A stretch of DNA of 64,000 bases from an uncultured Cyclobacteriaceae bacterium (GCA_937146645.1 CAKZRQ010000015.1:186001-250000); one strand, 5' to 3'. Numbered from the stretch's first letter, positions 36,975-46,570 are shown. Notes: generated by a model from the sequence alone, not told the origin. A program made the numbers and translations.

Positions 36975-38225
36975 TCAGATTGCAGCAAGAGTTTTCTTTC
37001 GTCGGATGAAATAGATCGAACCGATCAGGATTAAGGCATAGCCAGAAAGTAATAGCGTGATCAAGAAATTTTTATTTCTCGTGATCACCACGAAATCTGC
37101 GATGCCTGCTTTCCAAAACATCCATTCATCTGCCAGATTTGAGGCTATTTTGTAATTGCCAGTTTCCAGAATAATGATGCCATCTCCGCTCATAAGATCT
37201 ACTCTTGCGGCCGTGTTGATGGCATTATTTCCACTTCCGTCATGCCCGATAATATTTGATTCTGAACTGTTTTGGCTATAAAGGTGCGGTCCTAATCCAT
37301 AAACCGGAGTGCCATTTATGAATGACTCCGGACTACTCATTTCCTGAATAGTCTCTTGGGAAAGAATACTGTTAGCAGTCACACTAGCTTGCATAAACTT
37401 CATCAGGTCACTCGCGGATGTGACTAGGGCAGCTGCCGCCATAGCTGTGAAGCGATTAAATGGTCTGGTTTCTCCTTCGACTGTGTAAACGTCCACCATC
37501 TCAAAACCAGGGTTGGCCTCCAAATCGAAGGTGGTGTTTTTCATTCCCAAAGGCTCAAAAACTTCCTGATCCATAAAAGTCTGAAATGATTTTCCTGAAA
37601 TCTCCTCGATTAAAAGTTGAAGAATAAGATAACTCGCTCCAGAATACATGTATTGTGAGCCAGGTTGATATCCTACCTTTGCCGCGGCCCCTTCGTAGTA
37701 GCCGTCAGATGCATTGGTTAGAGACTCTTCTATGGTTTGTACTTTTTCGCCTGCGGCAAAGCCTCCATATCCTAAGTCATCAGTCAATCCGGCAGAATGG
37801 GAGAGAAGCCTTCTCACGGTCACTTCTCGGTTGTCATAGTCACTTGGAGGTAGGTTCCAGCGCGTTAAGTACTCATCAACTGGAGTATCAAGATCTATTT
37901 TTCCCTGCTGCACTAGTTTCATCACACCAAAGGAAGTGACCCATTTACTGATTGAAGCCACTGGAAAGGAGGAGTTCTCATCTACTTCTTGGCCGACCGA
38001 GAAATATAAATCGTCTGAGAATTCTCCATCCTCAACCATGATCATGGCAAAATTTCCCACATAGACCTCATCCAACTTTTCTAGTACACCGTCTACGAAG
38101 TCTTGGGATGAATCACCAGAAACAAATGGCCTCAGTAAAAATCCCTCTGAAAGACCTAATCCGACGAATAAACTCCATAGGATGACTACACTTAAAATGA
38201 TGCCTGCAAGCTTTAATTTTTTCAT
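36975..38225 (-). CDS. Serine hydrolase, beta-lactamase fold, membrane-anchored
   Basis: A 416-residue class C beta-lactamase/penicillin-binding-protein-like hydrolase. It has an N-terminal membrane anchor (about 5-25) and a C-terminal TM helix (about 388-408), so the catalytic domain faces the periplasm. The SxxK motif is SISK (91-94). The second motif is YSG (194-196), where the usual asparagine of YxN is replaced by glycine. A GHDGSGNN segment fits the third HxG-type motif. Substrates could be peptidoglycan peptides, D-amino-acid esters or peptides, but this cannot be decided. It converges on the prefix-domain permease, with stops 4 bp apart. Confidence 0.87.
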   Translation of the reverse strand: MKKLKLAGIILSVVILWSLFVGLGLSEGFLLRPFVSGDSSQDFVDGVLEKLDEVYVGNFAMIMVEDGEFSDDLYFSVGQEVDENSSFPVASISKWVTSFGVMKLVQQGKIDLDTPVDEYLTRWNLPPSDYDNREVTVRRLLSHSAGLTDDLGYGGFAAGEKVQTIEESLTNASDGYYEGAAAKVGYQPGSQYMYSGASYLILQLLIEEISGKSFQTFMDQEVFEPLGMKNTTFDLEANPGFEMVDVYTVEGETRPFNRFTAMAAAALVTSASDLMKFMQASVTANSILSQETIQEMSSPESFINGTPVYGLGPHLYSQNSSESNIIGHDGSGNNAINTAARVDLMSGDGIIILETGNYKIASNLADEWMFWKAGIADFVVITRNKNFLITLLLSGYALILIGSIYFIRRKKTLAAI

Positions 38226-38370
38226 AAATTCTAGATTGACTAAATAATTTCTACCAATCTAAAACCGAGAGCAGGGCCTTTTGAAAAAATGAGTTGGATG
38301 ACAACAATTTGTCCCTATTCAACTGGTTTAATCCTGTTTCTTACACAACCCAGTACGATGGATAATCAAT

Positions 38371-38940
38371 CTACTTCAGCCTGGCTATCAGGTGAAGTGA
38401 ATCATTTTTTTCGAATTCAGTATACGGCGTTATCTGAATAATCTCAAAGTGGGTTTTAAAACTTTTTTCAAGCTCCTCGATAGTATGGTAATTCACATAC
38501 ATTCCCTTAAAAATCTCATCACCTTGTCCAGCCCAGAAAGAGTGGGAGACTATGCCAGAAGGAGTAAGAATTTCAGCTTGCTTGGAAATGGATTTTTGTA
38601 GCTCTTCATCCGTTAAGTGATGCAAGACTTTGTTGGAATAAATGCAATCAAATTGTTCGTCGATTTCCAGGCTTACCGCATCAAGCAAATGAAACTGACC
38701 TCCCGGAAATTTTGATTCTAAGTGTTTGATAAATTCTGGAGAATTATCTGATCCAGTTACCAAGTAATCATCTTTAAGAATCTCCCAATCTTTTCCAGGA
38801 CCAGAACCTAATTCCAATAAGGATGACCCGGATTCCAAATGTGATTTCAATTCATGAATCAATCTTTTGCCATCAACATCCTTCGCCAACTGAATGTACT
38901 CTGAGACGCCCTCTTTACTATGATAGTATGGCTGTTTCAT
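38371..38940 (-). CDS. Class I SAM-dependent methyltransferase
   Basis: A small 189-residue methyltransferase. The SAM-binding glycine motif LLELGSGPG is at 41-49. A following acidic segment (VTGSDNSPEFI) matches the ribose-binding acidic loop, and a motif II-like LEIDEQFDCIYSNKVLHHL is present. There is no clear acceptor-binding domain, so the substrate is unknown. It starts 5 bp after the stop of the upstream methyltransferase, so the two are co-transcribed. Confidence 0.88.
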   Translation of the reverse strand: MKQPYYHSKEGVSEYIQLAKDVDGKRLIHELKSHLESGSSLLELGSGPGKDWEILKDDYLVTGSDNSPEFIKHLESKFPGGQFHLLDAVSLEIDEQFDCIYSNKVLHHLTDEELQKSISKQAEILTPSGIVSHSFWAGQGDEIFKGMYVNYHTIEELEKSFKTHFEIIQITPYTEFEKNDSLHLIARLK

Positions 38941-38945
38941 CTCTA

Positions 38946-39695
38946 TTAGTCCTTTCTGGCTATATAAAACCCATAGCTGTAGTAGGCTTTGAATTTGTTA
39001 TAGAGTTCGATTTCTGCCTGATTCATTTCAATCACCTCCTTGGCCTGTGCTGAGTGATTATGGCGATCTAAAAAACTTTCAAATCCTGATTGAAGAGGTC
39101 TGTAATATTCATCGACCCAACTCTTTTCAGACAAATAGAAGTACCCACAGAGAGTATACCCATTCGATTCTAATTGCTGGATTTTATTTGATGCGGTATC
39201 CACCTCTGGATATTCCTTCATCCAAAATTCTTCGATTTCTTTTGGTCTTTCTTGCGTGATCCAGGTGATTTCGCTTATGGCTAAGTAACCCTTAGGCTTA
39301 AGGAACTGATGCCAATATTGGATGCCTTTTTCGAATCCCATATTATAAATGGCTCCCTCTGACCAAATCACATCCAGGCTTTCCTTTTCGATTTTCAAAT
39401 CTACAATGGATTCTGCTTTGGTTTTTATTTGCTTTTCAAATCCAAGGTCCTTGGATCTTTTCTCTAATTCATCGAGAAACTCCTGAAAAAGATCTATTGC
39501 AAGAATTTCGGAATGGGTATGTTGTGCTAGGGTTAGGGTCTGACCTCCGGAACCACAGCCTAAATCTGCGATCTTCAGAGTTTTGTCCTTGGGCAAATCC
39601 ATAAAGCTCAATGCCTTTAGTGAATCCTTTTCACTTCCGGGGCCTTGTCTTGGTGTTCCTTTATGTAAGTCAATGATTAACTCTAATTCACTCAT
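38946..39695 (-). CDS. Class I SAM-dependent methyltransferase
   Basis: A 249-residue methyltransferase with motif I ADLGCGSGG (43-51), acidic residue Asp in LAIDLFQEF, and a motif resembling post I SLDVIWSEGAIYNMGFEKGI. The C-terminal half, with EEFWMKEYPEVDTASNKIQQLESNGY, resembles small-molecule methyltransferases in the ubiquinone/arsenite-like group. It overlaps the upstream serine hydrolase stop by 4 bases (coupled translation) and precedes another methyltransferase by 5 bp. Substrate not inferable. Confidence 0.88.
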   Translation of the reverse strand: MSELELIIDLHKGTPRQGPGSEKDSLKALSFMDLPKDKTLKIADLGCGSGGQTLTLAQHTHSEILAIDLFQEFLDELEKRSKDLGFEKQIKTKAESIVDLKIEKESLDVIWSEGAIYNMGFEKGIQYWHQFLKPKGYLAISEITWITQERPKEIEEFWMKEYPEVDTASNKIQQLESNGYTLCGYFYLSEKSWVDEYYRPLQSGFESFLDRHNHSAQAKEVIEMNQAEIELYNKFKAYYSYGFYIARKD

Positions 39696-40843
39696 TTGAT
39701 TATTTCCTCTTCCACTAAAATATCTGCAATCGCATTTACCTTTCTGTAAGCTTCTCCCGTTCCAATGTTTGAAAGTACTACGATTGCGATTCCTTGATCT
39801 GGAAATCTCATTAATTGAGAGCTGATACCCCAGTCACCACCATCCCAGGCGACTATTTCTCTGCCATTAAAATCTCCCAGATATAATCCGAAAGCTTGAT
39901 TCTTTCTATCATGATTGAAGTTCCCGGTGGTATGCATTAACTCATAAAATTCCTCTCCACCAAATTCCTTTGTATACATATTCTGACCCCACCGAAGTAA
40001 ATCTTCTATGGTGGTAACCACTCCGCTTCCTCCATAATGAGGGGAATTTCGTTGATGCTGAATGTACTTCCCTTCTAATTTGATTTTTACACCATATTCT
40101 TCGTAGGCTTGGACGATTTCCTCAGTCCTGAGATTATAAGGAGTTACACGGTTTGGAATAATCTGAGTCACATCGTCATTTATGAGTGTATTATTCATCC
40201 CCAAAGGTTCAAAAAGACGTTCTTTGGCAAAAGCACTGAAACTTTGCCCGCTGATACTTTCTACGATTTTGGTAAGCAACATGAAGTTCACATTACAATA
40301 ATTCCATTCCTCTCCAGGGGTGAAAAGCAGGGTGTCCTCAGCGAGAGAGATAGCAATGCATTCATCAATATCGAAATAGTTGAAAGTGATCCATGATTTT
40401 CCATTAGGTCTTTCCAAATCCTGATAATCGGGTATTCCAGAAGTATTGTAAACCAAATGCTTTACTAGAATTTCTTCATCGAACTTTTTCAGTTCCGGAA
40501 TGAAATCTGAAGCTCTATCCTCCAGGGATAACTTTCCATCCAGAATCAAAAGTGCTACACAAGCTGCGGTGAATTGCTTGGAAACGGATGCAATGCTAAA
40601 AGCCGATTTCGGAGTGATGGGAATATTATAGTCGAGATTGGCTGAGCCATAACCTTTCTGGTAGAGGGTTTCTCCATTTTTTGATATTCCAATGGCATAG
40701 CCAGGTGAAGTCAGATCATCAAATTCTTTAAAGATCTCATCGATTTTCGATTTCGTCTTTTCATTTAGATCATGATTTCCGCTTTGCTGCGCAAAACTGC
40801 TGAAGCCAAGGCTTAGAAAAACAGCAAGAAATATCCATTTCAT
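39692..40843 (-). CDS. Secreted serine hydrolase, beta-lactamase fold
   Basis: A 383-residue exported hydrolase with a signal peptide (about 1-19, ending FAQ). Catalytic motifs are SVSK (86-89) with nucleophile Ser86, and YCN (182-184). The third motif region reads AWDGGDWG, where the usual His is Trp. The family includes class C beta-lactamases, D-aminopeptidases and esterases, and the lack of other resistance genes argues against a dedicated beta-lactamase. It is transcribed with the amidohydrolase upstream (7 bp) and the methyltransferase downstream (4-base overlap). Confidence 0.89.
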   Translation of the reverse strand: MKWIFLAVFLSLGFSSFAQQSGNHDLNEKTKSKIDEIFKEFDDLTSPGYAIGISKNGETLYQKGYGSANLDYNIPITPKSAFSIASVSKQFTAACVALLILDGKLSLEDRASDFIPELKKFDEEILVKHLVYNTSGIPDYQDLERPNGKSWITFNYFDIDECIAISLAEDTLLFTPGEEWNYCNVNFMLLTKIVESISGQSFSAFAKERLFEPLGMNNTLINDDVTQIIPNRVTPYNLRTEEIVQAYEEYGVKIKLEGKYIQHQRNSPHYGGSGVVTTIEDLLRWGQNMYTKEFGGEEFYELMHTTGNFNHDRKNQAFGLYLGDFNGREIVAWDGGDWGISSQLMRFPDQGIAIVVLSNIGTGEAYRKVNAIADILVEEEIIK

Positions 40844-40850
40844 ATCCTAT

Positions 40851-41594
40851 CTACTTTTTGTACCACTTAAGAGCGTTTTCGGAAAATATTAGTCTTCGAT
40901 CATCCTCATCGAAATTATCTTTAATAAGGTCCATGTCCCCAAAGGAAAAGAGTTTCGGAGCACGAGTGGAAGGTAAATCCGAGCCGAAAAGTAGTGCTTC
41001 TGGATTTATTTTCTGAATGGTTTTCATTATCTCTATCGGATCGAAATCGACCCTTCCAAAACCGGTTGCTTTGACTTTAACGCCCCTTTCGACCAAAGCA
41101 TATAAATCCTTGATACCATCTCTGGTTAGGCCGAGATGGTCGATGGAGAATGCCGGAATTTCTCGGAGCAGACTATTGAGACCGTTGAGATCTTTGTTTT
41201 CAATGTAAAATTCGGAGTGCCATACGTATTCGGCAAAGAGTTTATGGGATAGGTAGTTTACATCCTTGATCCCAGCCGAGCCTCCTCGCTTTAGGTTGAA
41301 TCGAACGGCTCGGACACCAGCCTTATGTAGTTTTTCTATTTCTGAATCCCGAATTTCTGGATGAATATTAGCCACCCCAAAAAATGAATCTCCAAAATCC
41401 TGCAATGAATCAATAAGGTAACGCTGATCAAATCCCTGAAATGAACCACTAACTATCGCACCTCCGATGAGTTCATGATTATCCCATTTGGATTTATAAT
41501 CTTCTGTCTTGAATTCGGGAGGTAGGTAGCCTTGATTTTCAATTAATGGAAATCTTGGATCGATGATGTGAAAGTGAGCGTCAAAGATTTTCAT
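40851..41594 (-). CDS. Amidohydrolase family (TIM-barrel metal-dependent hydrolase)
   Basis: A TIM-barrel hydrolase of about 247 residues. I choose the ATG at 41594, giving MKIFDAHFHIIDPRFPL, so that the metal-binding HxH motif of the first strand sits at the N-terminus as in the family. A GTG at 41612 would add six residues. Later landmarks are FSIDHLGL and LLFGSDLPSTRA, the latter carrying the conserved aspartate. It is of the amidohydrolase-2 type (PF04909), which includes decarboxylases and lactonases. It is closely spaced with its neighbours in a long minus-strand run. Confidence 0.87.
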   Translation of the reverse strand: MKIFDAHFHIIDPRFPLIENQGYLPPEFKTEDYKSKWDNHELIGGAIVSGSFQGFDQRYLIDSLQDFGDSFFGVANIHPEIRDSEIEKLHKAGVRAVRFNLKRGGSAGIKDVNYLSHKLFAEYVWHSEFYIENKDLNGLNSLLREIPAFSIDHLGLTRDGIKDLYALVERGVKVKATGFGRVDFDPIEIMKTIQKINPEALLFGSDLPSTRAPKLFSFGDMDLIKDNFDEDDRRLIFSENALKWYKK

Positions 41595-41631
41595 CCTTCG
41601 GGTTTGAGGCACAAAGAAACTTCAAGTGTAA

Positions 41632-42216
41632 TCATGCTGCTCTTCGATTGAAGAGTTCCAAGGATGTGTAAAGTGTCCATCCGAATACGATTCCAAAGAC
41701 TAACCTGTGTGTGATGGGCATTGACCAAAAACCTAAAACGAAGCCCATCATCGCCAGCATTAATATTGCCGCCGTAAAATTTGAACGGTGCCTTATTCTT
41801 TGAGGGAGCTTTGGGTTATACCCCATTCTAGAAAGCCCAAACATCCAAAAAGCCAATCCAAGGCAAATCGCAACGATATGAGCCTTCGATACTGGAGCAT
41901 TCTCCATTTCGAGATCTACAGGAATGGCCGTGAATGCAAAACCCAAACCGAAAAGGGAAAGAAGAATGGAAAGAAAACGGTCATTTTTAAGTCTACCGTA
42001 GGACCATCCGAAAATGAATAAAAGTAAGCCCACTGCTACAAAACCAATAAGATTAAATAAGAAAGCGTTCGGTTGACCTTTGGCTCCAAGCTTACTGATG
42101 AAATCGTCGATGAAGCTGAAGTCAGTGTTTAGCGATCCGAAAACAATCAAGGATAGTATCAATATCCCCACAGACATGATTCCTATCATTCCGATTGTTT
42201 TTTGTGGCCAGCTCAT
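41632..42216 (-). CDS. DUF998 integral membrane protein
   Basis: A 194-residue polytopic protein with about six TM helices: near 8-28, 50-68, 78-97, 106-126, 145-162 and 168-186. It starts MSWPQKTIGMIGIMSVGILILSL and carries an FSFIDDFISKLGAKGQPNAFLFN loop of the DUF998 type after the first helix. Function unknown. It is encoded between an amidohydrolase and an MBL hydrolase in the same minus-strand run. Confidence 0.8.
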   Translation of the reverse strand: MSWPQKTIGMIGIMSVGILILSLIVFGSLNTDFSFIDDFISKLGAKGQPNAFLFNLIGFVAVGLLLFIFGWSYGRLKNDRFLSILLSLFGLGFAFTAIPVDLEMENAPVSKAHIVAICLGLAFWMFGLSRMGYNPKLPQRIRHRSNFTAAILMLAMMGFVLGFWSMPITHRLVFGIVFGWTLYTSLELFNRRAA

Positions 42217-42270
42217 AGGTTTAAGATAATGAATTTGACAAGGACGGTCCTGGTTTCTGTTTAAAGTTCT

Positions 42271-43089
42271 TTACTTCGATTCAATGTCTCTGACAATGGA
42301 CTTGACCATGTTGAATTTAGAGAGTTGTCCTCCGGAAAGGAAGCGTATAAACCAGTCTTCTTTCCAAGGTAGTTGATCAAAAATTTGCTTTGGGTTTAAT
42401 CCCTGATTATGAAGATTTTTAACAGCTTCAAATGAGGATTCCAGGAAATCGAGCTTCTTCGCCAGCTTTGCCTTTGGATTTTTGAATTGAGGGTTATGAG
42501 CACAAAACATCGCCTCGAAATCCAGCTCCAGAATTCTTTTGGTGGAATTTATTTGATCCTGGATACTTTCATTTTCCAGGAAATAGCCGATGAATGAATT
42601 GATGTAAAGGTCTGCCGAGAAAAGCCATTTTTTATCCCGCTCATAAAGCGCCACCATATCCTTAGCATGACCGGGAATAGGGATGATTTCGAACCTGTGA
42701 TTAATAGTCTCGATTTTATCTTCAATTGTCGTGAAGTCATAAAATGGAGGTCGATCGCCCCAAGTCAGTTTTTGAGCAAGGCTCAGGTCAGGAGGATTTT
42801 TCATGAGTTCCTGACAAAGAGGAGAACAAAAAATCTCGACTTCTTTTTGCTCTTTAATCCCTTGAAGATTTCCAGTATGATCTTCGTGATGATGAGTGAT
42901 AAAGACTTTCTGTACATCAAGATTTTGGGTGCGCTTCAGGAAGCTTTCTTTGATCTTGATATGTCCCGTATCTATAAGAAGTCCATCCACGAAATAAACG
43001 TGAGAGTAAAGAACTGGCTTTCCTAAGGGGTTATAACCAAATTTGAATCCTCGAACTTCCTGATGTGAAAAAGTTTCTGAAACGAGCAT
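42271..43089 (-). CDS. MBL fold metallo-hydrolase
   Basis: A 272-residue metallo-beta-lactamase fold hydrolase. The zinc-binding signature HHHEDH is at 66-71 (HxHxDH), a further histidine is in PIPGHAKDM and the bridging aspartate is in WLFSADLYIN. No nucleic-acid or glutathione-specific C-terminal domain is seen, so the substrate is undetermined. It lies 15 bp after a DUF1801-like gene and 54 bp before the DUF998 gene, in the same direction. Confidence 0.9.
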   Translation of the reverse strand: MLVSETFSHQEVRGFKFGYNPLGKPVLYSHVYFVDGLLIDTGHIKIKESFLKRTQNLDVQKVFITHHHEDHTGNLQGIKEQKEVEIFCSPLCQELMKNPPDLSLAQKLTWGDRPPFYDFTTIEDKIETINHRFEIIPIPGHAKDMVALYERDKKWLFSADLYINSFIGYFLENESIQDQINSTKRILELDFEAMFCAHNPQFKNPKAKLAKKLDFLESSFEAVKNLHNQGLNPKQIFDQLPWKEDWFIRFLSGGQLSKFNMVKSIVRDIESK

Positions 43090-43104
43090 AGAATGCGTTT
43101 GATT

Positions 43105-43512
43105 TTACTTCTTTTTTGCCTGATACTTCCTAACAATTGGCATAAAATCCTTTTCCGAAGAATGCTGCATAAATTCTTGAAATACAGACATTTCTAATCT
43201 CTCTGGCGAAGAAAAGTTGAAACAACCTTTTTGGAATTTTATTCCCTTCGTTTTCGATTTCAGTTCTTCCAAAAGCTCAGGGAAGGCGTACATGACCATG
43301 GAGTGAAAAGTGTAATGTTTGGTGGTTTTAGCCAATCCATATTTGAATACTCCTTCCTGATTGAAGACGAGGCCGGGCTGCCCACCCATGATGTTTCCGA
43401 TTTCAGCCTTAACGGTTTTATCGGCTTTGGAAACAGTTTCTAAAACTGATTGAAATAAGGCTCTATCTTCCTCACTTAGCTGACTTAAAAAATTCTCGAT
43501 TTCTAATCCCAT
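43105..43512 (-). CDS. DUF1801-like small cytosolic protein
   Basis: A 135-residue soluble protein. The pattern of an N-terminal helix, a VKAEIGNIMGGQPGLVFNQEGVFKYGLAKTTKHYTFHSM strand region and a C-terminal helix resembles DUF1801/YdhG-type proteins, sometimes described as iron-chaperone-like in Gram-positive bacteria. The match is by eye and weak. It is 15 bp upstream of the MBL gene and probably co-transcribed. Confidence 0.6.
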   Translation of the reverse strand: MGLEIENFLSQLSEEDRALFQSVLETVSKADKTVKAEIGNIMGGQPGLVFNQEGVFKYGLAKTTKHYTFHSMVMYAFPELLEELKSKTKGIKFQKGCFNFSSPERLEMSVFQEFMQHSSEKDFMPIVRKYQAKKK

Positions 43513-43576
43513 TGACTTACGATTATAAGCTAGGAAAAATAAGGAAAATGAGATGGCTTGTAGCCCAAATGGACCT

Positions 43577-44953
43577 CTATTTCAAATGGAATTCGATGAA
43601 TGATGGTTTTTCACGATCAAATGCCTGGAAAAGAAAGATCTCTCCAAAAGGCTTTTGCCCATTAGAAAGCTTAAGAAATAGTGGTCCAAATTCCGTAATC
43701 AGCGCATAGTTATCTTCAAAACCCAAGTACAGTATTGGGCTTTCATTCAGGAATTGATACTCGGAATCCAGGCTTAGCCTACCGTTACCTTCTTCTGAAA
43801 GTAAAATTTCACCATTGATTTTTATAGAGTTATCCGAGGTCTTATTTCCTGAAACGGGGCCACGAATTTTTACAAGGCTTTCATTTTGGACTAAATTATT
43901 TAAAAACAGCTGTCCAATCATCTGTGCCATTTCTTCAATGAAAACTGTGCATTGTGCATTAATCATAATGGATATGGTCAGTTTTTCTTCTGGAAAGTGT
44001 ACGATGACAGTTCGGGCGCCCTGCCAGTTCCCCGCATGTTCGATGGTTCTTCGGCCAGACAAATCAGTATTTAGCCTCCAGCCTAAACTAACTCCTGTGG
44101 CTTTTCCATTTGAAAGAAGGACTTCCTTAAGTACATCTCTTTGAGCTTCAGTACTGATCATCCCATTCGTGTAGGCATCCATCATTTTTGCCAAGTCTTG
44201 AGAGGTGGATTTGAACCCGGCACCTGGGAGTTTATAGTTTCCTTTGAAATACTGCTTATCCAAAACCAGTTTTTCCTTTTTAAAGAAATACATTTTTGCA
44301 TCAGCTTGACTTAACTCATCTTCATCATCAGGAAAAGTTTGATTCATTTCCAGAGGAATGAAGATGTCGTTTTGCAGATAGTCCAAATACGTTTTCCCCG
44401 AAGCTCCCTCAATCACTCCTGCCAGAAGATTATACCCCAAAGTGGAATATTTATAATCGGTACCAGGCTCAAAAAGTAATTCCGTCTCCTCGACCAAATC
44501 AATGAGTTCCTGACTGGATACGAAGTCTCCCCGCTTAGATCGTTCAGATTTGGGCTGATGAGGAAGGCCTGCTGTATGACTTGCTATCTGACGGGTGGTG
44601 AGATTTTGAAGACTTGAAGATAGTCCCTCTATGTATTGGCTGATGGGAGAATCCAAATCCAGTTTTCCATCAGAAACTAGCTTCGCCAAAGCTGTAACCG
44701 TGATCATTTTAGAAACGGAAGCAGCACGAATCTGCGTCGAAGCAGTCATGTTGACTTTATTTTCTAAGTCGGCATAGCCAAAGCCTTTGGAGTAAACCAA
44801 ATTTCCATCTCGATTCACACATACAGAAACACCAGGTAGATCCGACTCTTCCAGAAATTGGATCAAAAGGTTATCAAGGATTTTTTCTGATAAGTTTTGA
44901 GCAAATAAAACCTGGGAGACGAGAAGTAAAATAAATGTTGGGAGTGCTTTCAT
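43577..44953 (-). CDS. Secreted serine hydrolase, beta-lactamase fold (458 aa)
   Basis: Third beta-lactamase-fold hydrolase of this stretch. It has a signal peptide at about 1-19 (ending LFAQ). Motifs are SVSK (79-82) and YST (169-171) in an YSTLGYNLLAGV context, where the canonical asparagine is threonine. The third motif is likely EHAGNWQG. The extra C-terminal region of about 100 residues is a beta-rich domain often found in these hydrolases. It follows the LytTR regulator in the same direction with an 81-bp gap. Confidence 0.88.
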   Translation of the reverse strand: MKALPTFILLLVSQVLFAQNLSEKILDNLLIQFLEESDLPGVSVCVNRDGNLVYSKGFGYADLENKVNMTASTQIRAASVSKMITVTALAKLVSDGKLDLDSPISQYIEGLSSSLQNLTTRQIASHTAGLPHQPKSERSKRGDFVSSQELIDLVEETELLFEPGTDYKYSTLGYNLLAGVIEGASGKTYLDYLQNDIFIPLEMNQTFPDDEDELSQADAKMYFFKKEKLVLDKQYFKGNYKLPGAGFKSTSQDLAKMMDAYTNGMISTEAQRDVLKEVLLSNGKATGVSLGWRLNTDLSGRRTIEHAGNWQGARTVIVHFPEEKLTISIMINAQCTVFIEEMAQMIGQLFLNNLVQNESLVKIRGPVSGNKTSDNSIKINGEILLSEEGNGRLSLDSEYQFLNESPILYLGFEDNYALITEFGPLFLKLSNGQKPFGEIFLFQAFDREKPSFIEFHLK

Positions 44954-45034
44954 GGCTGGATTGAATTCAGCTCGAATCTAGTATGTAAATCTCCTCTAGC
45001 CCGGTGTCAAGTGGTACTTGTGGCGAATCAATCC

Positions 45035-45787
45035 TTATTTGTGGTGAATCTGATCCAGATTTGGAATCAGCTTCCGGAAGCTGTCGGACACAGGAACTTC
45101 AGACGAAGTAGTGAGAAGAGAGTTTTTGTTTTTCCACTGGATGATGTGATTGGGGTTCACCAGGTAACTTCTATGCGTTTGAAGTAAGTCGGGTACATCA
45201 TTTTTAACTTCTTTCATCGTATACCGAATCAGCCTTTGGTGGAGCTGGCTGTCTTCCAAATAATTAATTTCGAGGTAGTTATCAGCGGCTTTGATAAATA
45301 CCAAATCATCAAAACGTAGGCTTAATTGATCGTATTTTTTCTTTCCCAATAAGATTTTTTGTTGCTCGGGCTTTGGCTTCGCCAAAAAGAACCAACGGAG
45401 AAGAACGATGGCAGGAACCAATAAAATGAAAATGGGTAGGTAAACTCTGGTGACAAAGATTGGGAAATGGTAGTCGCCTTGAATGAAGTTCGAGGAATAA
45501 TAAAAAAAGACGGGTAGGAGTGGGACTATAAGGAGGAATGCCACACATAGGATCTCAGTTTTCCAGCCTTTTTTGATAGGAAATCTTATCTCCATTAAAG
45601 CAAAAGCCAAATAGGATAAAGCGAACAATATGCCATATCCTGGCATCATGATAATCCTGTTTTCGAATCTCACATCGATGAGATCGAAAGGAGCGATCAA
45701 CACTAAAAATAGTACAATCCAAAGTGCTAAAATCAGAGCGATAAGTCCATGGTAAAAAAGAGGATTCGGATTTACTTTCTGGCTCAT
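45035..45787 (-). CDS. Membrane-anchored LytTR DNA-binding regulator
   Basis: A 250-residue one-component regulator. Four N-terminal TM helices (about 12-32, 45-65, 75-97 and 110-132) are joined to a C-terminal LytTR domain (about 150-248) with the characteristic IKAADNYLEINYL, LLQTHRSYLVNPNHI and PVSDSFRKLI segments. No receiver domain is present, so it is not a classical response regulator; the membrane part may sense an envelope cue directly. The upstream membrane protein (46498-45818) is 30 bp away in the same direction and may be its partner. Confidence 0.9.
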   Translation of the reverse strand: MSQKVNPNPLFYHGLIALILALWIVLFLVLIAPFDLIDVRFENRIIMMPGYGILFALSYLAFALMEIRFPIKKGWKTEILCVAFLLIVPLLPVFFYYSSNFIQGDYHFPIFVTRVYLPIFILLVPAIVLLRWFFLAKPKPEQQKILLGKKKYDQLSLRFDDLVFIKAADNYLEINYLEDSQLHQRLIRYTMKEVKNDVPDLLQTHRSYLVNPNHIIQWKNKNSLLTTSSEVPVSDSFRKLIPNLDQIHHK

Positions 45788-45817
45788 CGAGTCTTTGTTG
45801 ATTATGACTTGTTCAAT

Positions 45818-46498
45818 TTAACTTTTCAGTTCTTTGCGCAGCAGAAAAATATCCGAAAGATGAGTCCATACGACCAGAGGAACAATGGTAGCCGGAAGTA
45901 GTACAAAAGGAAAATAAGAAATGGCTCTATTGGGTTGCTCAAAGGCAAACTGCTGAAAAGGTAATTCTGCAGATAGGATTCCATTGAAAAGAATGAAAAG
46001 CACAAAGCAAAGTCCGATAAAATTCCAGCCAATTAATCCCTTTTTACCAATCCATTTTTTGTAGATGAAAAACCCAACAATCGGAGCACTAAATCCTATC
46101 AAGATGTCAAAATTTCTTCCTTCAAAGGTCATGAGTTCAGGAATCATTTCGTTCACGAACAAATAGTAAAGAACGATTTCGACTGGGATCCGAATGATAT
46201 GAGAGAAAGTGCTAATTAGCCTATTTCTGGACAGGGAAATCTTTTCGATCTGCGTGGGTAGCAATCCATAAAATATTACCAGAGTAGCAGGAATTAATAT
46301 CAAACCAAACCTGGGAGGGATCGATTCGGTGTCCTGATAAAATCCATTTAAGGCTAGGATGGCGTGGATAAGACTCCAAACAATAATTAGGCCGGTTATT
46401 CTGCTTGGTTTACCATTCGCGAAATGAAAGAAACCCAATGTTAGAATAAGGGTAGCAGCAAAAAGGAGCTCAATCCAGGCTGGAAGATTTTCTATCAT
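45818..46498 (-). CDS. Hypothetical multi-pass membrane protein (226 aa)
   Basis: I do not recognise the family. There are about seven hydrophobic helices with no catalytic motif evident. The N-terminus MIENLPAWIELLFAATLILTLGFFHFANGK fits an inner-membrane protein and the C-terminus ends FLLRKELKS. Its position 30 bp before a LytTR regulator suggests joint function, for instance as a sensor or transporter. Confidence 0.65.
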   Translation of the reverse strand: MIENLPAWIELLFAATLILTLGFFHFANGKPSRITGLIIVWSLIHAILALNGFYQDTESIPPRFGLILIPATLVIFYGLLPTQIEKISLSRNRLISTFSHIIRIPVEIVLYYLFVNEMIPELMTFEGRNFDILIGFSAPIVGFFIYKKWIGKKGLIGWNFIGLCFVLFILFNGILSAELPFQQFAFEQPNRAISYFPFVLLPATIVPLVVWTHLSDIFLLRKELKS

Positions 46499-46570
46499 TC
46501 AGATTTTCACCATTGTTGAGTTCAATTTAAGTCAAAATAGCCAATGGTATAATTAGACAGAGGAGAGCCT

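Noticed and set aside
42667..43026. 119-codon plus-strand ORF
   Set aside because: It is antisense to the MBL hydrolase with intact zinc motifs, and has no recognisable features.
36975..44953. Beta-lactam resistance locus
   Set aside because: The hydrolases carry altered second or third motifs and there are no regulator, integron or transposon features typical of resistance genes.
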